Notes: a model not told the origin generated them from the letters alone. Shown: positions 16,595-24,799, numbered from the stretch's first letter. The stretch is 64,000 bases of DNA from Peribacillus sp044761985 (GCF_044761985.1 NZ_JBIWDK010000002.1:310001-374000); one strand, 5' to 3'. Numbers and translations are program-made.

Positions 16595-16623
16595 ACAAAA
16601 ACCGTTTGAAATTCAAACGGTTT
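16595..16623 (-). terminator. Terminator of the flaG-fliDST operon
   Basis: AAACCGTTTGAA pairs with TTCAAACGGTTT across a one-base centre that will open into a loop. It lies 11 bases after the fliT stop, and the minus strand continues TTGTGTAAATTTTTTT. Confidence 0.75.
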
Positions 16624-16633
16624 GGGTAAGGGT

Positions 16634-16978
16634 TTATTTCTTTTTGTCGTAAAACATACCATCCGTGGAAAGATTCTCATAAGGATTGGTGTACTTATTT
16701 GAAGTTTTCTTTTTCTGGTTCAATTCCTTTATATCCCGCTGAATCTCTTGCTTTTGGAGCAACAACAATTGATCGACCTGCTGATTCAGAAGCATGGATT
16801 GACGCCCCAATTGTAGCTCTTCATCAGAAAAAGGCGGCTTGATATGCGAAAGAAACGCTTCACGACGGTCAAGCAACTTTGTGATTCGCTCGATTCGATC
16901 ATCGCGTTCGACAATATTTTGGTCCTGCAAGACGGTTAGTAATTCTGTTGTGACATCATGAAAGTCTTGAAGCACCAT
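16634..16978 (-). CDS. fliT: FliT, flagellar export chaperone
   Basis: The 114-residue helical protein starts MVLQDFHDVT. Its ATG at 16978 overlaps the fliS stop in a TGATG junction, so the two are translationally coupled. FliT in Bacillus is a small chaperone of the filament-cap protein FliD. Sequence conservation is low; identification rests on size (B. subtilis FliT 113 residues), the many charged helices (EIQRDIKELNQKK) and its place as last gene of the fliD-fliS-fliT operon. The frame extending to 17038 lies inside fliS and is rejected. Confidence 0.85.
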   Translation of the reverse strand: MVLQDFHDVTTELLTVLQDQNIVERDDRIERITKLLDRREAFLSHIKPPFSDEELQLGRQSMLLNQQVDQLLLLQKQEIQRDIKELNQKKKTSNKYTNPYENLSTDGMFYDKKK

Positions 16979-17379
16979 CAAACTTGACCACTTTGGACGA
17001 ATTGGTTTTGGCGGTTCAATTGAATGGCTTCCTTCCATGTGTTACGGAACTCGGTAACAAGCCCCTCCACTTCTTCTAGAGCTGCGATATCATTCTTCAA
17101 ATTAGCCTCAATCAGACGACGATTCATATAATCATAGAGGCTCATCAAGTCTTTCGATACGGCTACATCCATATTCAAGGTCACCATCAGCTCATGAACG
17201 ATGTTTTGCGCCTTTAAGATATTCGTATTCTTTTCTTCGATCTTACCCGCTTCAATGGCTTTTTTTCCAAGTAGAATGAACTTCAGGCATCCGTTATAAA
17301 GCATGAGGGTAAGCTCCCCCGGAGACGCTGTATTCACTGAATTTTGTTGATAGGATTGGTATGGATTATTAATGGCCAT
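16978..17379 (-). CDS. fliS: FliS, flagellin-specific export chaperone
   Basis: The 133-residue product has the FliS signature NPYQSYQQNSVNTASPGELT near the N-terminus, followed by LMLYNGCLKFI and helices ending in WKEAIQ. FliS binds the C-terminal helices of flagellin in the cytoplasm and delivers it to the FlhA export gate; in B. subtilis it also affects the FliW/CsrA feedback by competing for flagellin. It is 25 bases downstream of fliD and overlaps fliT. Confidence 0.95.
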   Translation of the reverse strand: MAINNPYQSYQQNSVNTASPGELTLMLYNGCLKFILLGKKAIEAGKIEEKNTNILKAQNIVHELMVTLNMDVAVSKDLMSLYDYMNRRLIEANLKNDIAALEEVEGLVTEFRNTWKEAIQLNRQNQFVQSGQV

Positions 17380-17404
17380 TTTCTTTTCATTCTTCCTTTC
17401 TTAC

Positions 17405-18949
17405 TTAGCTAAAATATTGCGATAAACTGGAACTTTGACTATTGGCTCTTGATATCGCTTTCTCCATGGCTGTAAACTGATTATAGTAACGGGTTTCAAG
17501 TTTGATTAGCTTTGCCTCGAATGTGGAAATTCTGGTATCCAGCCCATTGACCGATTTCCCAATGGTAAACATATTATTTACATAACCGGCCTTACCTGCT
17601 TTTTCTGTAATCACCTTTATGGATGATTGGATATCAGCACGCAAACGCCGTGCTAAACCTTGCGAACTTTTATCAGTACTATTCCCCTCAGTCATGAATA
17701 ATTTATAAATCGCATTAGGATCTTCTGAAATGGCTGCACGCAGTTTATCCTCATCAATGGTAAGTTTGCCACCTTCTAAGTAATTCTTAGTTGTGGTAAT
17801 CCCCAAGCCACTGAGCGTGTTATTCCCTGTCATACCACTTACCGAGGTATAAAGAGAAGACCTCATCGTTGTGAGAAGATTCTTTAGAGTAGAGTCATTT
17901 TTCAATGTCCCACTCTTCGCCTTCTCTTCCCAAAGCTTCACTTCATCTTCGGTCATGGCCTTCTTTTGCTCTGTTGTAAGAGGCGTATAGGAACGATATT
18001 TCGATTCACTAGTTTTGTCTTGAATGTTTTTGATGATTTCGTTGTATTTGTTCACGAACTGAGTGACCGTGTCTAAAATAGTGTCCACATCAGCTTTGGA
18101 GGAGAACGTAACAGCTTCCGTTGTTGGTTTCTTCACGGTAATTTCGGCACCATTGATTTGGAAGGTGTTTGATGGCCTTGAAATTGTGAGGCCGTTGTAC
18201 TCTACCGTTGCGTTGGTTCCATTCGTTGCACTAGTACTCATTTTAAAAACATCTGTAAAAAGTTCACCCGCTAATTCAATTTCAGGTCGATACGTTCCAT
18301 CATTATTCTTAGCATCACCCGTATTCTTAGCTGTCATTGAAAATTTTTGAGAGCCTTGGTCAAAAAAGACCGTTACTCCTGAATTTGCATTAATTTTTTC
18401 AATGACACTTTCTAAAGTATCATTCGGATTAATCTCAAGAGTGTATGGCTTCTCTATAACTTTTCCACCAGAATCTAGCTTCTCTTTACCATTTTCATCT
18501 CGTTCCGTATCTATACCACCATTTTTATTAACCGCCAATATAGTAATTGTTTGAGGTACCGTTATTCCCAGGTCTGTTAACTTCTGTTGGGCATTTTCAA
18601 CATCCGTCTTTCTAGAACTTGTCAAACGTGCTGCTGTAGCAAGGGTCGTTACATTTATCTTCCCCGTAAAATCACTTGTTGAATTAATATTCCGCACAGA
18701 TACTGCATCTGGATTTGATACAGACACCGTTTTTTTGATAAACGAAGATTGTTTTCCAACTCCATCTGAGATCAGTTTATCCAATTCAGATAATGCTGTA
18801 TTGACCGTTCGATAATCATCTCGTTGCCACTCAGAATATTGCTTTTTCTGCGTTAATTTATCCAAAGGCACTCGTTCTGCCTGCATCATACTTTTCACTA
18901 TATCATCTATATCCATCCCACTCGCTAATCCGCTGACACGTACCATCAT
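17405..18949 (-). CDS. fliD: FliD, flagellar filament cap protein
   Basis: The 514-residue product starts VRVSGLASGMDIDDIVKSMM, the FliD N-terminal signature. It continues with the FliD N domain (to about residue 110), a central variable region, and the C domain with LGITTTKNYLEGGKLTIDEDKLRAAI and a final coiled segment (FEAKLIKLETRYYNQFTAME). FliD forms the pentameric cap under which flagellin polymerises. Two adjacent ATG codons (18949 and 18946) follow AGGTGATG; either may be used. It lies 11 bases after flaG. Confidence 0.95.
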   Translation of the reverse strand: MMVRVSGLASGMDIDDIVKSMMQAERVPLDKLTQKKQYSEWQRDDYRTVNTALSELDKLISDGVGKQSSFIKKTVSVSNPDAVSVRNINSTSDFTGKINVTTLATAARLTSSRKTDVENAQQKLTDLGITVPQTITILAVNKNGGIDTERDENGKEKLDSGGKVIEKPYTLEINPNDTLESVIEKINANSGVTVFFDQGSQKFSMTAKNTGDAKNNDGTYRPEIELAGELFTDVFKMSTSATNGTNATVEYNGLTISRPSNTFQINGAEITVKKPTTEAVTFSSKADVDTILDTVTQFVNKYNEIIKNIQDKTSESKYRSYTPLTTEQKKAMTEDEVKLWEEKAKSGTLKNDSTLKNLLTTMRSSLYTSVSGMTGNNTLSGLGITTTKNYLEGGKLTIDEDKLRAAISEDPNAIYKLFMTEGNSTDKSSQGLARRLRADIQSSIKVITEKAGKAGYVNNMFTIGKSVNGLDTRISTFEAKLIKLETRYYNQFTAMEKAISRANSQSSSLSQYFS

Positions 18950-18960
18950 TCATCACCTGC

Positions 18961-19323
18961 TTATATTTTTTCGTCTACCATTATCCCGACAAATTCCGTC
19001 ATTGCGGCATAAAAGTCTAGAAGCTTTTTTGGAGGAATTTCTCTGATTGTTTCATTTGTTATGTCATCAACGACTTTAACATAATACTCGTCCAGTTTTT
19101 CATGATATTCAAAGCGTACCGCTGTATGTGTTGGATTTAGAAAGGTATTTAAACTTTCAGTTACCTCCTGAACCTTCTCTTTCGTTGGCTTGTCATTTGA
19201 CTCTACACTTTGTTCTGAATATGCTACTGTATTGATTTCTCTCTGATAATACGTACTGATTCCTTCTGAGATTGCTGTTCTAAGTTGCGAGGAAAGAATA
19301 TTCGTCGATAGACTCTCCAACAT
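18961..19323 (-). CDS. flaG: FlaG-family flagellar protein
   Basis: The 120-residue product contains the FlaG core VRFEYHEKLDEYYVKVVDD followed by IREIPPKKLLDFYAAMTEFVG, typical of FlaG/YvyC. In other bacteria FlaG influences filament length; its exact role in Bacillus is unsettled. It is the first gene of the flaG-fliD-fliS-fliT operon and is preceded by a near-perfect sigma-D promoter. In B. subtilis it follows hag directly, whereas here a mobile element intervenes. Confidence 0.93.
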   Translation of the reverse strand: MLESLSTNILSSQLRTAISEGISTYYQREINTVAYSEQSVESNDKPTKEKVQEVTESLNTFLNPTHTAVRFEYHEKLDEYYVKVVDDITNETIREIPPKKLLDFYAAMTEFVGIMVDEKI

Positions 19324-19358
19324 CTTTTTTTGCCTCCAATAAGATATCTTTACTTTTT

Positions 19359-19385
19359 ATATCGGTATTTGCCAGTTAATATTTA
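19359..19385 (-). promoter_or_regulatory. Sigma-D promoter of flaG-fliDST
   Basis: On the minus strand TAAA is followed after exactly 15 bases by ACCGATAT (consensus TAAA-N15-GCCGATAT). The flaG start is 36 bases downstream. The operon therefore keeps its flagellar promoter despite the insertion upstream. Confidence 0.88.
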
Positions 19386-19535
19386 GTGATTGGAATGGGG
19401 TTACGTAGATTTAGCGAATATCAGAAAGGGTTCATTTTAAAATTATTTGAAGGCAACTCTTTTATTTGAGAAAAATAGTAAGCACGAGAAGACCCTAGCT
19501 AAAAAACTAGGATCCGCTTCATATCATCAAATAGT

Positions 19536-19715
19536 GACTGGTCACTCCAAAAAGTAGCTGATCAACTCAATATAGAAGGTCATAAAACTAATAAGGGAAA
19601 ACAGTTTACCAAGGTTCAAGTAAAACGAATTTTAGATCGTGAAGATTTTTATAAAGGGACATATCAATATGGAGATGTTACCACCTCACAAGGTCAACAT
19701 AAAGCCATTTTGTAA
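19536..19715 (+). pseudogene. Remnant of a large serine recombinase
   Basis: The frame reads DWSLQKVADQLNIEGHKTNK, then GKQFTKVQVKRILDREDFYK, GTYQYGDVTTSQGQHKAIL and a stop. This is the recombinase-domain pattern of large serine recombinases (helix pair, GK.F....V.RIL...FYKGTY). Only about 60 residues remain; there is no start codon, no catalytic N-terminal domain and no C-terminal part. It probably marks an older mobile insertion between hag and flaG, now decayed, next to the IS110 element. The rest of 19386-19535 shows nothing recognisable. Confidence 0.75.
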
Positions 19716-19736
19716 TCCGAATTTTAGTTTGGTAGA

Positions 19737-19820
19737 TAAGAGAGTGTTAGACTAACGTATCATTGCGAGTCTCCTTTATTGGCGGGCTAACGCTATAACT
19801 GACGCTGTCACATTCTCTTA
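19737..19820 (+). ncRNA. Candidate IS110 bridge (guide) RNA region
   Basis: TAAGAGAGTGT (19737-19747) and ACATTCTCTTA (19810-19820) can pair at 10 of 11 positions, enclosing about 62 bases with further short pairings. It lies in the non-coding segment directly upstream of the transposase, where IS110-group elements encode their bridge RNA. Assignment is by position and fold only. Confidence 0.4.
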
Positions 19821-19859
19821 TTAACAATAAATAGAAATTACTTAGGAGGAATCATCTGA

Positions 19860-21074
19860 ATGAACCAGCTAGACAGAACTAAATGCGTATTTGTAGGAGT
19901 AGACCTACATAAAACCAATCATGTTGCAGTATTAACTGACTGTTTTGGAGATAAAATTAAGACATTTAACCTAAAGAATGCATTCTCTGCTTTTCCTGCA
20001 TTCGTTGAACAAGTGAAGAAGAAGTCAGACGGGAAAGAAATTGTATTTGGTTTAGAAGATGCTAATTTTTATGGTAGAAGTCTTGCCAGATACCTACTTG
20101 ACTCAGGTTTTATAGTAAAGGAAGTTAACTCTTCTTATACAAAGAAACAAAGAAGTATTGGAACTAATCACAATAAATCTGATGAGCTTGATGCTCTTGC
20201 GGTTGCCAAAACTCTTATTTTTGAATATAAACATCTCCCTTTTGCCGATCCTCAAGATGTATATCTTGCCATCAAACAAACACTCAATACTAGAAACAAT
20301 TATGTTCAAATGACAGCCAATATCAAAATGTCACTTCAGAATATCCTTGTTCATCATTACCCCATGCATAAAGAATTTTTTAAGGATCTAGAAAGTAAAA
20401 CGGCAAAAGGTTTCTTCAAGAAATATCCTTCACCTAACTTACTTGAAGCGGTCACAGAGCGGGAACTGATGGAAGACCTAAAAAAATTTAATAAATCAGT
20501 ACCTAAAAAGAAGGCAAAAGAGATATTAGAAGCTATTGATAGTAACGGCTGGAATAAGACAGATTATCAGAAGGAACAAAATGAAAGTGTGATATCTTTC
20601 ATAAATTCCCTCGAACATATAGAAAATCAGATTGATGGTCTTGATAAAACCCTTGATAACTTAATCGAAGTAACAGGATATCCGCTCAAGACTATAAATG
20701 GTATTGATACAGTACTGGCAGCTACCTTCATAGCCAATATAGGAGATGTCAATAGGTTTCCTAAGGCAAATAAACTAGCTAAATTGGCTGGAATAGCTCC
20801 ACTGGAACACAGTTCGGGGGAGAGCCAAAGAAATTATTTAAACAAATTAGGTAACAGAGAACTTAACAAAGCCTTCTACTCCCTAGCCTTAACACAAATT
20901 AGAAAAAATATGAACCCAATCATGTATGAATACTACCAAAGTAAAATCAAAGAGGGGCGCAAGAAGAAACAAGCCATGGTCTATGTAGAAAGAAGGCTCG
21001 TAAACATAGTATTTAGTATTATGAAGACTAAAACACCTTATAGACAGCCTGTATTAGAGAATGAGAGTGCATAA
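19860..21074 (+). CDS. IS110-family transposase (DEDD/serine recombinase)
   Basis: The 404-residue product starts with a RuvC-like DEDD domain: Asp15 in VGVDLHK, Glu in FGLEDANFYG, and the Asp pair in DELDALAV. After a coiled middle part comes the Transposase_20 domain (TINGIDTVLAATFIANIGD to LGNRELNKAF), including HSSGESQ, where the family's catalytic serine lies. These enzymes cut and join DNA guided by an element-encoded RNA. AGGAGG is seven bases upstream. The frame is complete, so the copy may be active. It runs opposite to the flagellar genes. Confidence 0.95.
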   Translation: MNQLDRTKCVFVGVDLHKTNHVAVLTDCFGDKIKTFNLKNAFSAFPAFVEQVKKKSDGKEIVFGLEDANFYGRSLARYLLDSGFIVKEVNSSYTKKQRSIGTNHNKSDELDALAVAKTLIFEYKHLPFADPQDVYLAIKQTLNTRNNYVQMTANIKMSLQNILVHHYPMHKEFFKDLESKTAKGFFKKYPSPNLLEAVTERELMEDLKKFNKSVPKKKAKEILEAIDSNGWNKTDYQKEQNESVISFINSLEHIENQIDGLDKTLDNLIEVTGYPLKTINGIDTVLAATFIANIGDVNRFPKANKLAKLAGIAPLEHSSGESQRNYLNKLGNRELNKAFYSLALTQIRKNMNPIMYEYYQSKIKEGRKKKQAMVYVERRLVNIVFSIMKTKTPYRQPVLENESA

Positions 21075-21112
21075 AAAGAGACCCTAGGAAAATCCCTAGA
21101 GTCTCTTTTTTT
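21075..21112. terminator. Bidirectional terminator between hag and the IS110 transposase
   Basis: AAAGAGACCCTAGG pairs with CCCTAGAGTCTCTTT with one mismatch, and both strands continue into T-runs. It begins at the transposase stop and lies 27 bases after the hag stop, so it serves both genes; it may be the original hag terminator. Confidence 0.85.
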
Positions 21113-21138
21113 AGCCAATCTAAGCCGTGGGGCGAAGA

Positions 21139-22422
21139 TTAACGAAGTAATTGAAGAACGCCTTGCGGTTGTTGGTTAGCTTGAGCCAACATTGCTTGGG
21201 CTGCTTGAGAAAGAATAGAGTTCTTAGTTTGGTTCATCATTTCTTTCGCCATGTCTACGTCACGGATACGAGATTCCGCAGCAGTTAAGTTTTCAGAAGA
21301 TGTGCTTAAGTTGTTGATTGTGTGTTCTAATCGGTTTTGGTTCGCACCAAGTTTAGAACGTTCAGCAGATACTTTATCGATTGCTAATTGAATCTTAGTC
21401 ACTGCAGCAGCTGCATTTCCATGTGTTGAAACATCAAGAGCTGCTTCTGTTACAGCTGAATCTGTACCATTCGTTACTGAATCTGCAGAAGTAAATCCTG
21501 TAGTACCAGATGTTCCTGTAATACCTAAATTAGCTGCACGCATGTCACCGATTTCTAATGTTAAGCTTTGGTTTTCATTAGCACCAATTTGGAATTGAAG
21601 TCCAGCACCAGCCTCAACTTCTTCAGTTGCTAAGACTGCAGCAGCTCCACCAGTAAGATTTGTTTCAGAAGCTACAGATTGTGCAGTAGAACCTTTACCA
21701 GTTGCAACAGCTACATCAACATTAATACTACCTACTCCATCAACTAAAGTTTTAATTGCATCAGCTGTTACGGGTAGTGCCACGCTTGATGCATCTGTTC
21801 CTAAAGTAATTGTAAGTTTGCTTCCACTTAGTGCCGCTGCATTCGGTGTACTTACGCCGGTACCTTGTACAATCTCTACTGAAATTGAGTTCCCAGCAGT
21901 CCCAGCAGTTTTCGCAGTAAAAGTCAAATCACCAATGGCTACTTTTGATGATTGTGCTGAAGTAATTTCATCTCCAATTGCTACAGCAGCAGTTGCAGAA
22001 TCTTTAGAACCGTTTAATAACTTTTGAGTGTTAAATTCTGTTGTATTACCAATTCTGTTTATCTCAGAAGTTAAAGAATTGATTTCTTTTTGAATTTCAC
22101 CACGGTCACTTGTTGTATTAGTATCATTAGCTGATTGAGTTGCTAACTCACGCATACGTTGTAGGATATCATGTGTTTCGTTTAGTGCACCCTCAGCAGT
22201 AGATATCAAAGATATTGCATCTTGTGAGTTTTTAGACGCTTGGTCTAATCCACGAATTTGTCCACGCATCTTCTCAGAAATTGCAAGACCTGCCGCATCA
22301 TCACCAGCTTTGTTAATTCTCATACCTGAAGCTAATTTCTCCATTGATTTAGATTGTGCAGAAGTTGCACTTGATAACTGACGATGTGTGTTAAGAGCTG
22401 CGATATTGTGATTGATAATCAT
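21139..22422 (-). CDS. hag: Flagellin
   Basis: The 427-residue product has the conserved flagellin ends: residues 1-140 (MIINHNIAALNTHRQLSSAT, then EKLASGMRINKAGDDAAGLA) and the last 90 (NQNRLEHTINNLSTSSENLT to the Gln-Pro-Gln tail LQLLR). These form the D0/D1 filament core. The central 150-300 region is Ala/Thr/Gly-rich and variable, making it about 120 residues longer than B. subtilis Hag (304). It is exported with FliS. The gene has its own sigma-D promoter, and a CsrA hairpin site lies before its AAGGAGG. Confidence 0.97.
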   Translation of the reverse strand: MIINHNIAALNTHRQLSSATSAQSKSMEKLASGMRINKAGDDAAGLAISEKMRGQIRGLDQASKNSQDAISLISTAEGALNETHDILQRMRELATQSANDTNTTSDRGEIQKEINSLTSEINRIGNTTEFNTQKLLNGSKDSATAAVAIGDEITSAQSSKVAIGDLTFTAKTAGTAGNSISVEIVQGTGVSTPNAAALSGSKLTITLGTDASSVALPVTADAIKTLVDGVGSINVDVAVATGKGSTAQSVASETNLTGGAAAVLATEEVEAGAGLQFQIGANENQSLTLEIGDMRAANLGITGTSGTTGFTSADSVTNGTDSAVTEAALDVSTHGNAAAAVTKIQLAIDKVSAERSKLGANQNRLEHTINNLSTSSENLTAAESRIRDVDMAKEMMNQTKNSILSQAAQAMLAQANQQPQGVLQLLR

Positions 22423-22430
22423 TTGTATTT

Positions 22431-22464
22431 CCTCCTTGAGTTTTCAGTTCCCACATCCATGTGG
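22431..22464 (-). promoter_or_regulatory. CsrA-binding sites in the hag leader
   Basis: On the minus strand CCACA-TGGA-TGTGG forms a hairpin with GGA in the loop (22450-22464), the classical high-affinity CsrA site. A second GGA lies in the hag ribosome binding site AAGGAGG (22431-22437), 12 bases further on. This mirrors the two-site arrangement through which CsrA blocks hag translation in B. subtilis. Confidence 0.8.
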
Positions 22465-22525
22465 TTTTTACGATGAGTAGTGAATAAGTCGGCCGCCTAT
22501 TTCACTAACCAACGTTGTATATATA

Positions 22526-22552
22526 ATATCGACAGTCTTAGAAACATATTTA
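22526..22552 (-). promoter_or_regulatory. Sigma-D promoter of hag
   Basis: On the minus strand TAAA, 15 bases, GTCGATAT, one mismatch from the sigma-D -10 consensus. It begins eight bases after the csrA stop and gives a leader of about 95 bases that carries the CsrA sites. Confidence 0.9.
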
Positions 22553-22559
22553 GCAGTTT

Positions 22560-22793
22560 TTAAGATTCTTTCTTAAAATATTCATTTATTTTTTCCAGCA
22601 TATTGGTTTCTGTTTTAGTGGCTTCATTATTTTCTTGCTGAATAGACAGGTAAACTTCTTTTCTGTGAATATCCACATTCTTCGGAGCATTGATACCTAC
22701 TTTTACCTGTTCACCTTCTATTGCAAGAACAGTAATTTCTATATCATTCCCTATCATGATCGATTCATTTTGTTTTCTAGTTAAGACAAGCAT
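22560..22793 (-). CDS. csrA: CsrA, translational regulator
   Basis: The 77-residue product starts MLVLTRKQNESIMIGNDIEI, the invariant CsrA N-terminus, and includes VKVGINAPKNVDIHRKEVY, whose Arg and flanking residues contact GGA RNA. The C-terminal tail is longer than the beta core and helical, as in Bacillus. CsrA represses hag translation unless sequestered by FliW. Its ATG overlaps the fliW stop (TAATG), which couples production of the two partners. Confidence 0.97.
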   Translation of the reverse strand: MLVLTRKQNESIMIGNDIEITVLAIEGEQVKVGINAPKNVDIHRKEVYLSIQQENNEATKTETNMLEKINEYFKKES

Positions 22794-23251
22794 TAGTATT
22801 CCCCCTGTTCTACTTCTAGAGGTTCAATAAGCAAGTGCTTATTCAAATATCCACTACCATTCATGATGAACTGCTTCCCTGTTTTTTTATCGCTATTTAA
22901 AATAATAGGAGCTTGAAGATTAGCAGTTGTTTGATTAAAAGGATCCTGAATTGTTAAGATGACAAGCGTGATGACTTCTTTTTCTGTTTCTATTTGTAAG
23001 GTAGAAAGTACTTCATCAGTCAGCTTCACTTGATAATCACGAAAAGTATCAAAAGGATTCGTTACGATGAAAGCAACTGCTTTTGTTTCAATAGATTGGA
23101 GAACGAAAAATGGTGTTTCTTCTAATGGTAATAAACAAAACTGCTTTTCCTCCAGAAACCCCGGTATCCCGCTTTCAAATCTATAAATATCTTCCTCTGA
23201 TATTTCTATTTCACCATGAAATTTTGTTTGCCTTATCATATATGTCTTCAC
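22793..23251 (-). CDS. fliW: FliW, CsrA antagonist and flagellin-binding assembly factor
   Basis: The product (up to 152 residues) has the FliW pattern IYRFESGIPGFLEEKQFCLL, then TPFFVLQS, the VTNPFDTFRDY segment and a C-terminal beta half. FliW binds either free flagellin or CsrA; when flagellin leaves the cell FliW inhibits CsrA and hag translation rises. A GTG at 23251 overlaps the previous gene, but the ATG at 23239 (MIRQTKFHG) matches the family N-terminus better and may be the true start. Gene order yviE-fliW-csrA-hag is conserved. Confidence 0.94.
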   Translation of the reverse strand: MKTYMIRQTKFHGEIEISEEDIYRFESGIPGFLEEKQFCLLPLEETPFFVLQSIETKAVAFIVTNPFDTFRDYQVKLTDEVLSTLQIETEKEVITLVILTIQDPFNQTTANLQAPIILNSDKKTGKQFIMNGSGYLNKHLLIEPLEVEQGEY

Positions 23252-23826
23252 TCACCTATCTCATCTGGAAATAAGTTAACAAAATTTATATCCAGCGAAT
23301 TTTTTTGTAGAACTTCTACTTTCGTATTACCTGGCGTATATTCATGGGTCGGTCTATTAATTTGAACATCAATGTTTGGTTTTTGTGGAGTGACTTCAAT
23401 ATCGACTTGGGCCGGTTGATAATCTAGCTTTACACTAAAATGTGAAGGAATCCAACCAAGATTGAATTGCTTCTCCGGACCTTTACCGTTCTGTTTCGCT
23501 TGAGAAGCTATCGCATTCCCACCGTTTTCAATATGCCTCAATTCCGTCCCCTGTTGGGATCTTCTTGCCATACCAGCCAGCCAATCCTGATACCCCTGCT
23601 GGGCAAATTCCTCCACTCGCTTGGATAAGCTTTTCAAATCCATATCTTCTCTAGCCTTTGATTGATCGATTGTCAGTTTTCCAGGGGTTGTCTGGATCTC
23701 CAAAATCGCTTTTGGCTGTTCTATCGATAAGTCTGCTGCTTTTTGTTCTATTTGCTGTACCGGCTGCTCGATATTCAGTCCGATTTGCATCGATGTAGAC
23801 TGCAAACGAATTTGTGGCATTTGCAT
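23248..23826 (-). CDS. yviE: YviE-like DUF6470 protein of the flagellar operon
   Basis: The product is about 192 residues, rich in Gln, Ile and Lys, with no signal peptide or helices. It begins MPQIRLQSTSMQIGLNIEQP and contains repeated beta-strand-like phrases (IEQPKAILEIQTTPGKLTID, VDIEVTPQKPNIDVQI). The family is found only in flagellar loci between flgL and fliW; its function is unknown. GAGGAG is best spaced for the ATG at 23826; ATG 23832 and GTG 23835 are alternatives. The end overlaps fliW by four bases if the GTG start of fliW is used. Confidence 0.82.
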   Translation of the reverse strand: MQMPQIRLQSTSMQIGLNIEQPVQQIEQKAADLSIEQPKAILEIQTTPGKLTIDQSKAREDMDLKSLSKRVEEFAQQGYQDWLAGMARRSQQGTELRHIENGGNAIASQAKQNGKGPEKQFNLGWIPSHFSVKLDYQPAQVDIEVTPQKPNIDVQINRPTHEYTPGNTKVEVLQKNSLDINFVNLFPDEIGE

Positions 23827-23875
23827 CTTCATCACTCCTCTCTTTATAGAAAAAAGCTATCCGGTTACGAATAGC

Positions 23876-24784
23876 TTAGCGTAGAAAATCTAGTAAACTC
23901 GGTTGCATGATTTTTGCGCCGATACTTAAGGAAGCACTATGAACACTTTCTTGGGTCGTTAAATTCATGATGGCTTTTTCGATATCGACATCCTCGTTTT
24001 TCGAAAGGATTTCCGTAGCAAAAACCTCTTGTTGACTTAGACGATCAGTCATTAACTCAATTCGATTCTGTCTCGCACCGACCTGGGCCTGCGTAGCTAA
24101 GAAGCTGTCAATTGTTTTATCAAGTTCTGCCAACATCGCACCAACATCACCATTGCCTTCGAGCGCATCAATTGTTTTTTGAATACTACCTCCAGTGGCA
24201 AGAGCATCTCCAAATACCTTAGATCCGTCAGTATTGATTTGAATCGATATCCCAGAAAACACTTCAAGCTCAATAGCCCCTGTACCATATTTTATTTTCC
24301 CGGAATCGACGATAGTCTTTCCGGTATCATCCAACACTTCCCCACTAATAGAAGGTTTCACATTTGTATTCTTTCCATTAAAGATATACTTACCGCCAAT
24401 CTGTGTATCACCGATACTCACAAGATGTTCTTTCAATTGTTTGATTTCTTCTGAAATATTACTCTTCTGATTTTCTTCATACGTCCCATTACTACCTTGC
24501 ACGGTTAACTCCCGAATCCTTTGCAGTGCAGAAACAGCTTCGGTAATCGCATCATCCGTACTATTGATCCAGTTTTCTGCTTCCGAAATGTTGCTCTTAT
24601 ACTGCTGGATTTGATTAAGGTTGGTTCGATATCCCATGCCCATCATCGCTGCGACTGGATCATCTGAAGGCTTCGAGAATTTCTTTTGCGATGAGACTTG
24701 TTCCTGCAGTTTGCCCAACTTTTCATAGCTGCTGCTAAGATTGGTTAACATATTATTGGTTAGCATCGATTGCGTTACGCGCAT
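23876..24784 (-). CDS. flgL: FlgL, hook-filament junction protein 3
   Basis: The 302-residue product shares flagellin-like ends: MRVTQSMLTNNMLTNLSSSY with KFSKPSDDPVAAMMGM at the start, and a C-terminal helix ending in SIGAKIMQPSLLDFLR. FlgL joins the FlgK ring to the filament. It begins 15 bases after flgK, in the same operon. Confidence 0.96.
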   Translation of the reverse strand: MRVTQSMLTNNMLTNLSSSYEKLGKLQEQVSSQKKFSKPSDDPVAAMMGMGYRTNLNQIQQYKSNISEAENWINSTDDAITEAVSALQRIRELTVQGSNGTYEENQKSNISEEIKQLKEHLVSIGDTQIGGKYIFNGKNTNVKPSISGEVLDDTGKTIVDSGKIKYGTGAIELEVFSGISIQINTDGSKVFGDALATGGSIQKTIDALEGNGDVGAMLAELDKTIDSFLATQAQVGARQNRIELMTDRLSQQEVFATEILSKNEDVDIEKAIMNLTTQESVHSASLSIGAKIMQPSLLDFLR

Positions 24785-24799
24785 CTATATTCACTCCTA

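Larger units (their letters stand above)
19716..21112 (+). mobile_element. IS110-family insertion sequence (ends approximate)
   Basis: The element consists of a non-coding left part, one transposase gene and a very short right part. IS110 elements lack terminal inverted repeats, so the boundaries cannot be read directly; I place them between the recombinase remnant and the hairpin downstream of hag. It splits the hag-flaG interval. The nine-base sequence AGACCCTAG occurs at 19490-19498 and again at 21079-21087 and may mark a junction or be chance. Confidence 0.7.
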
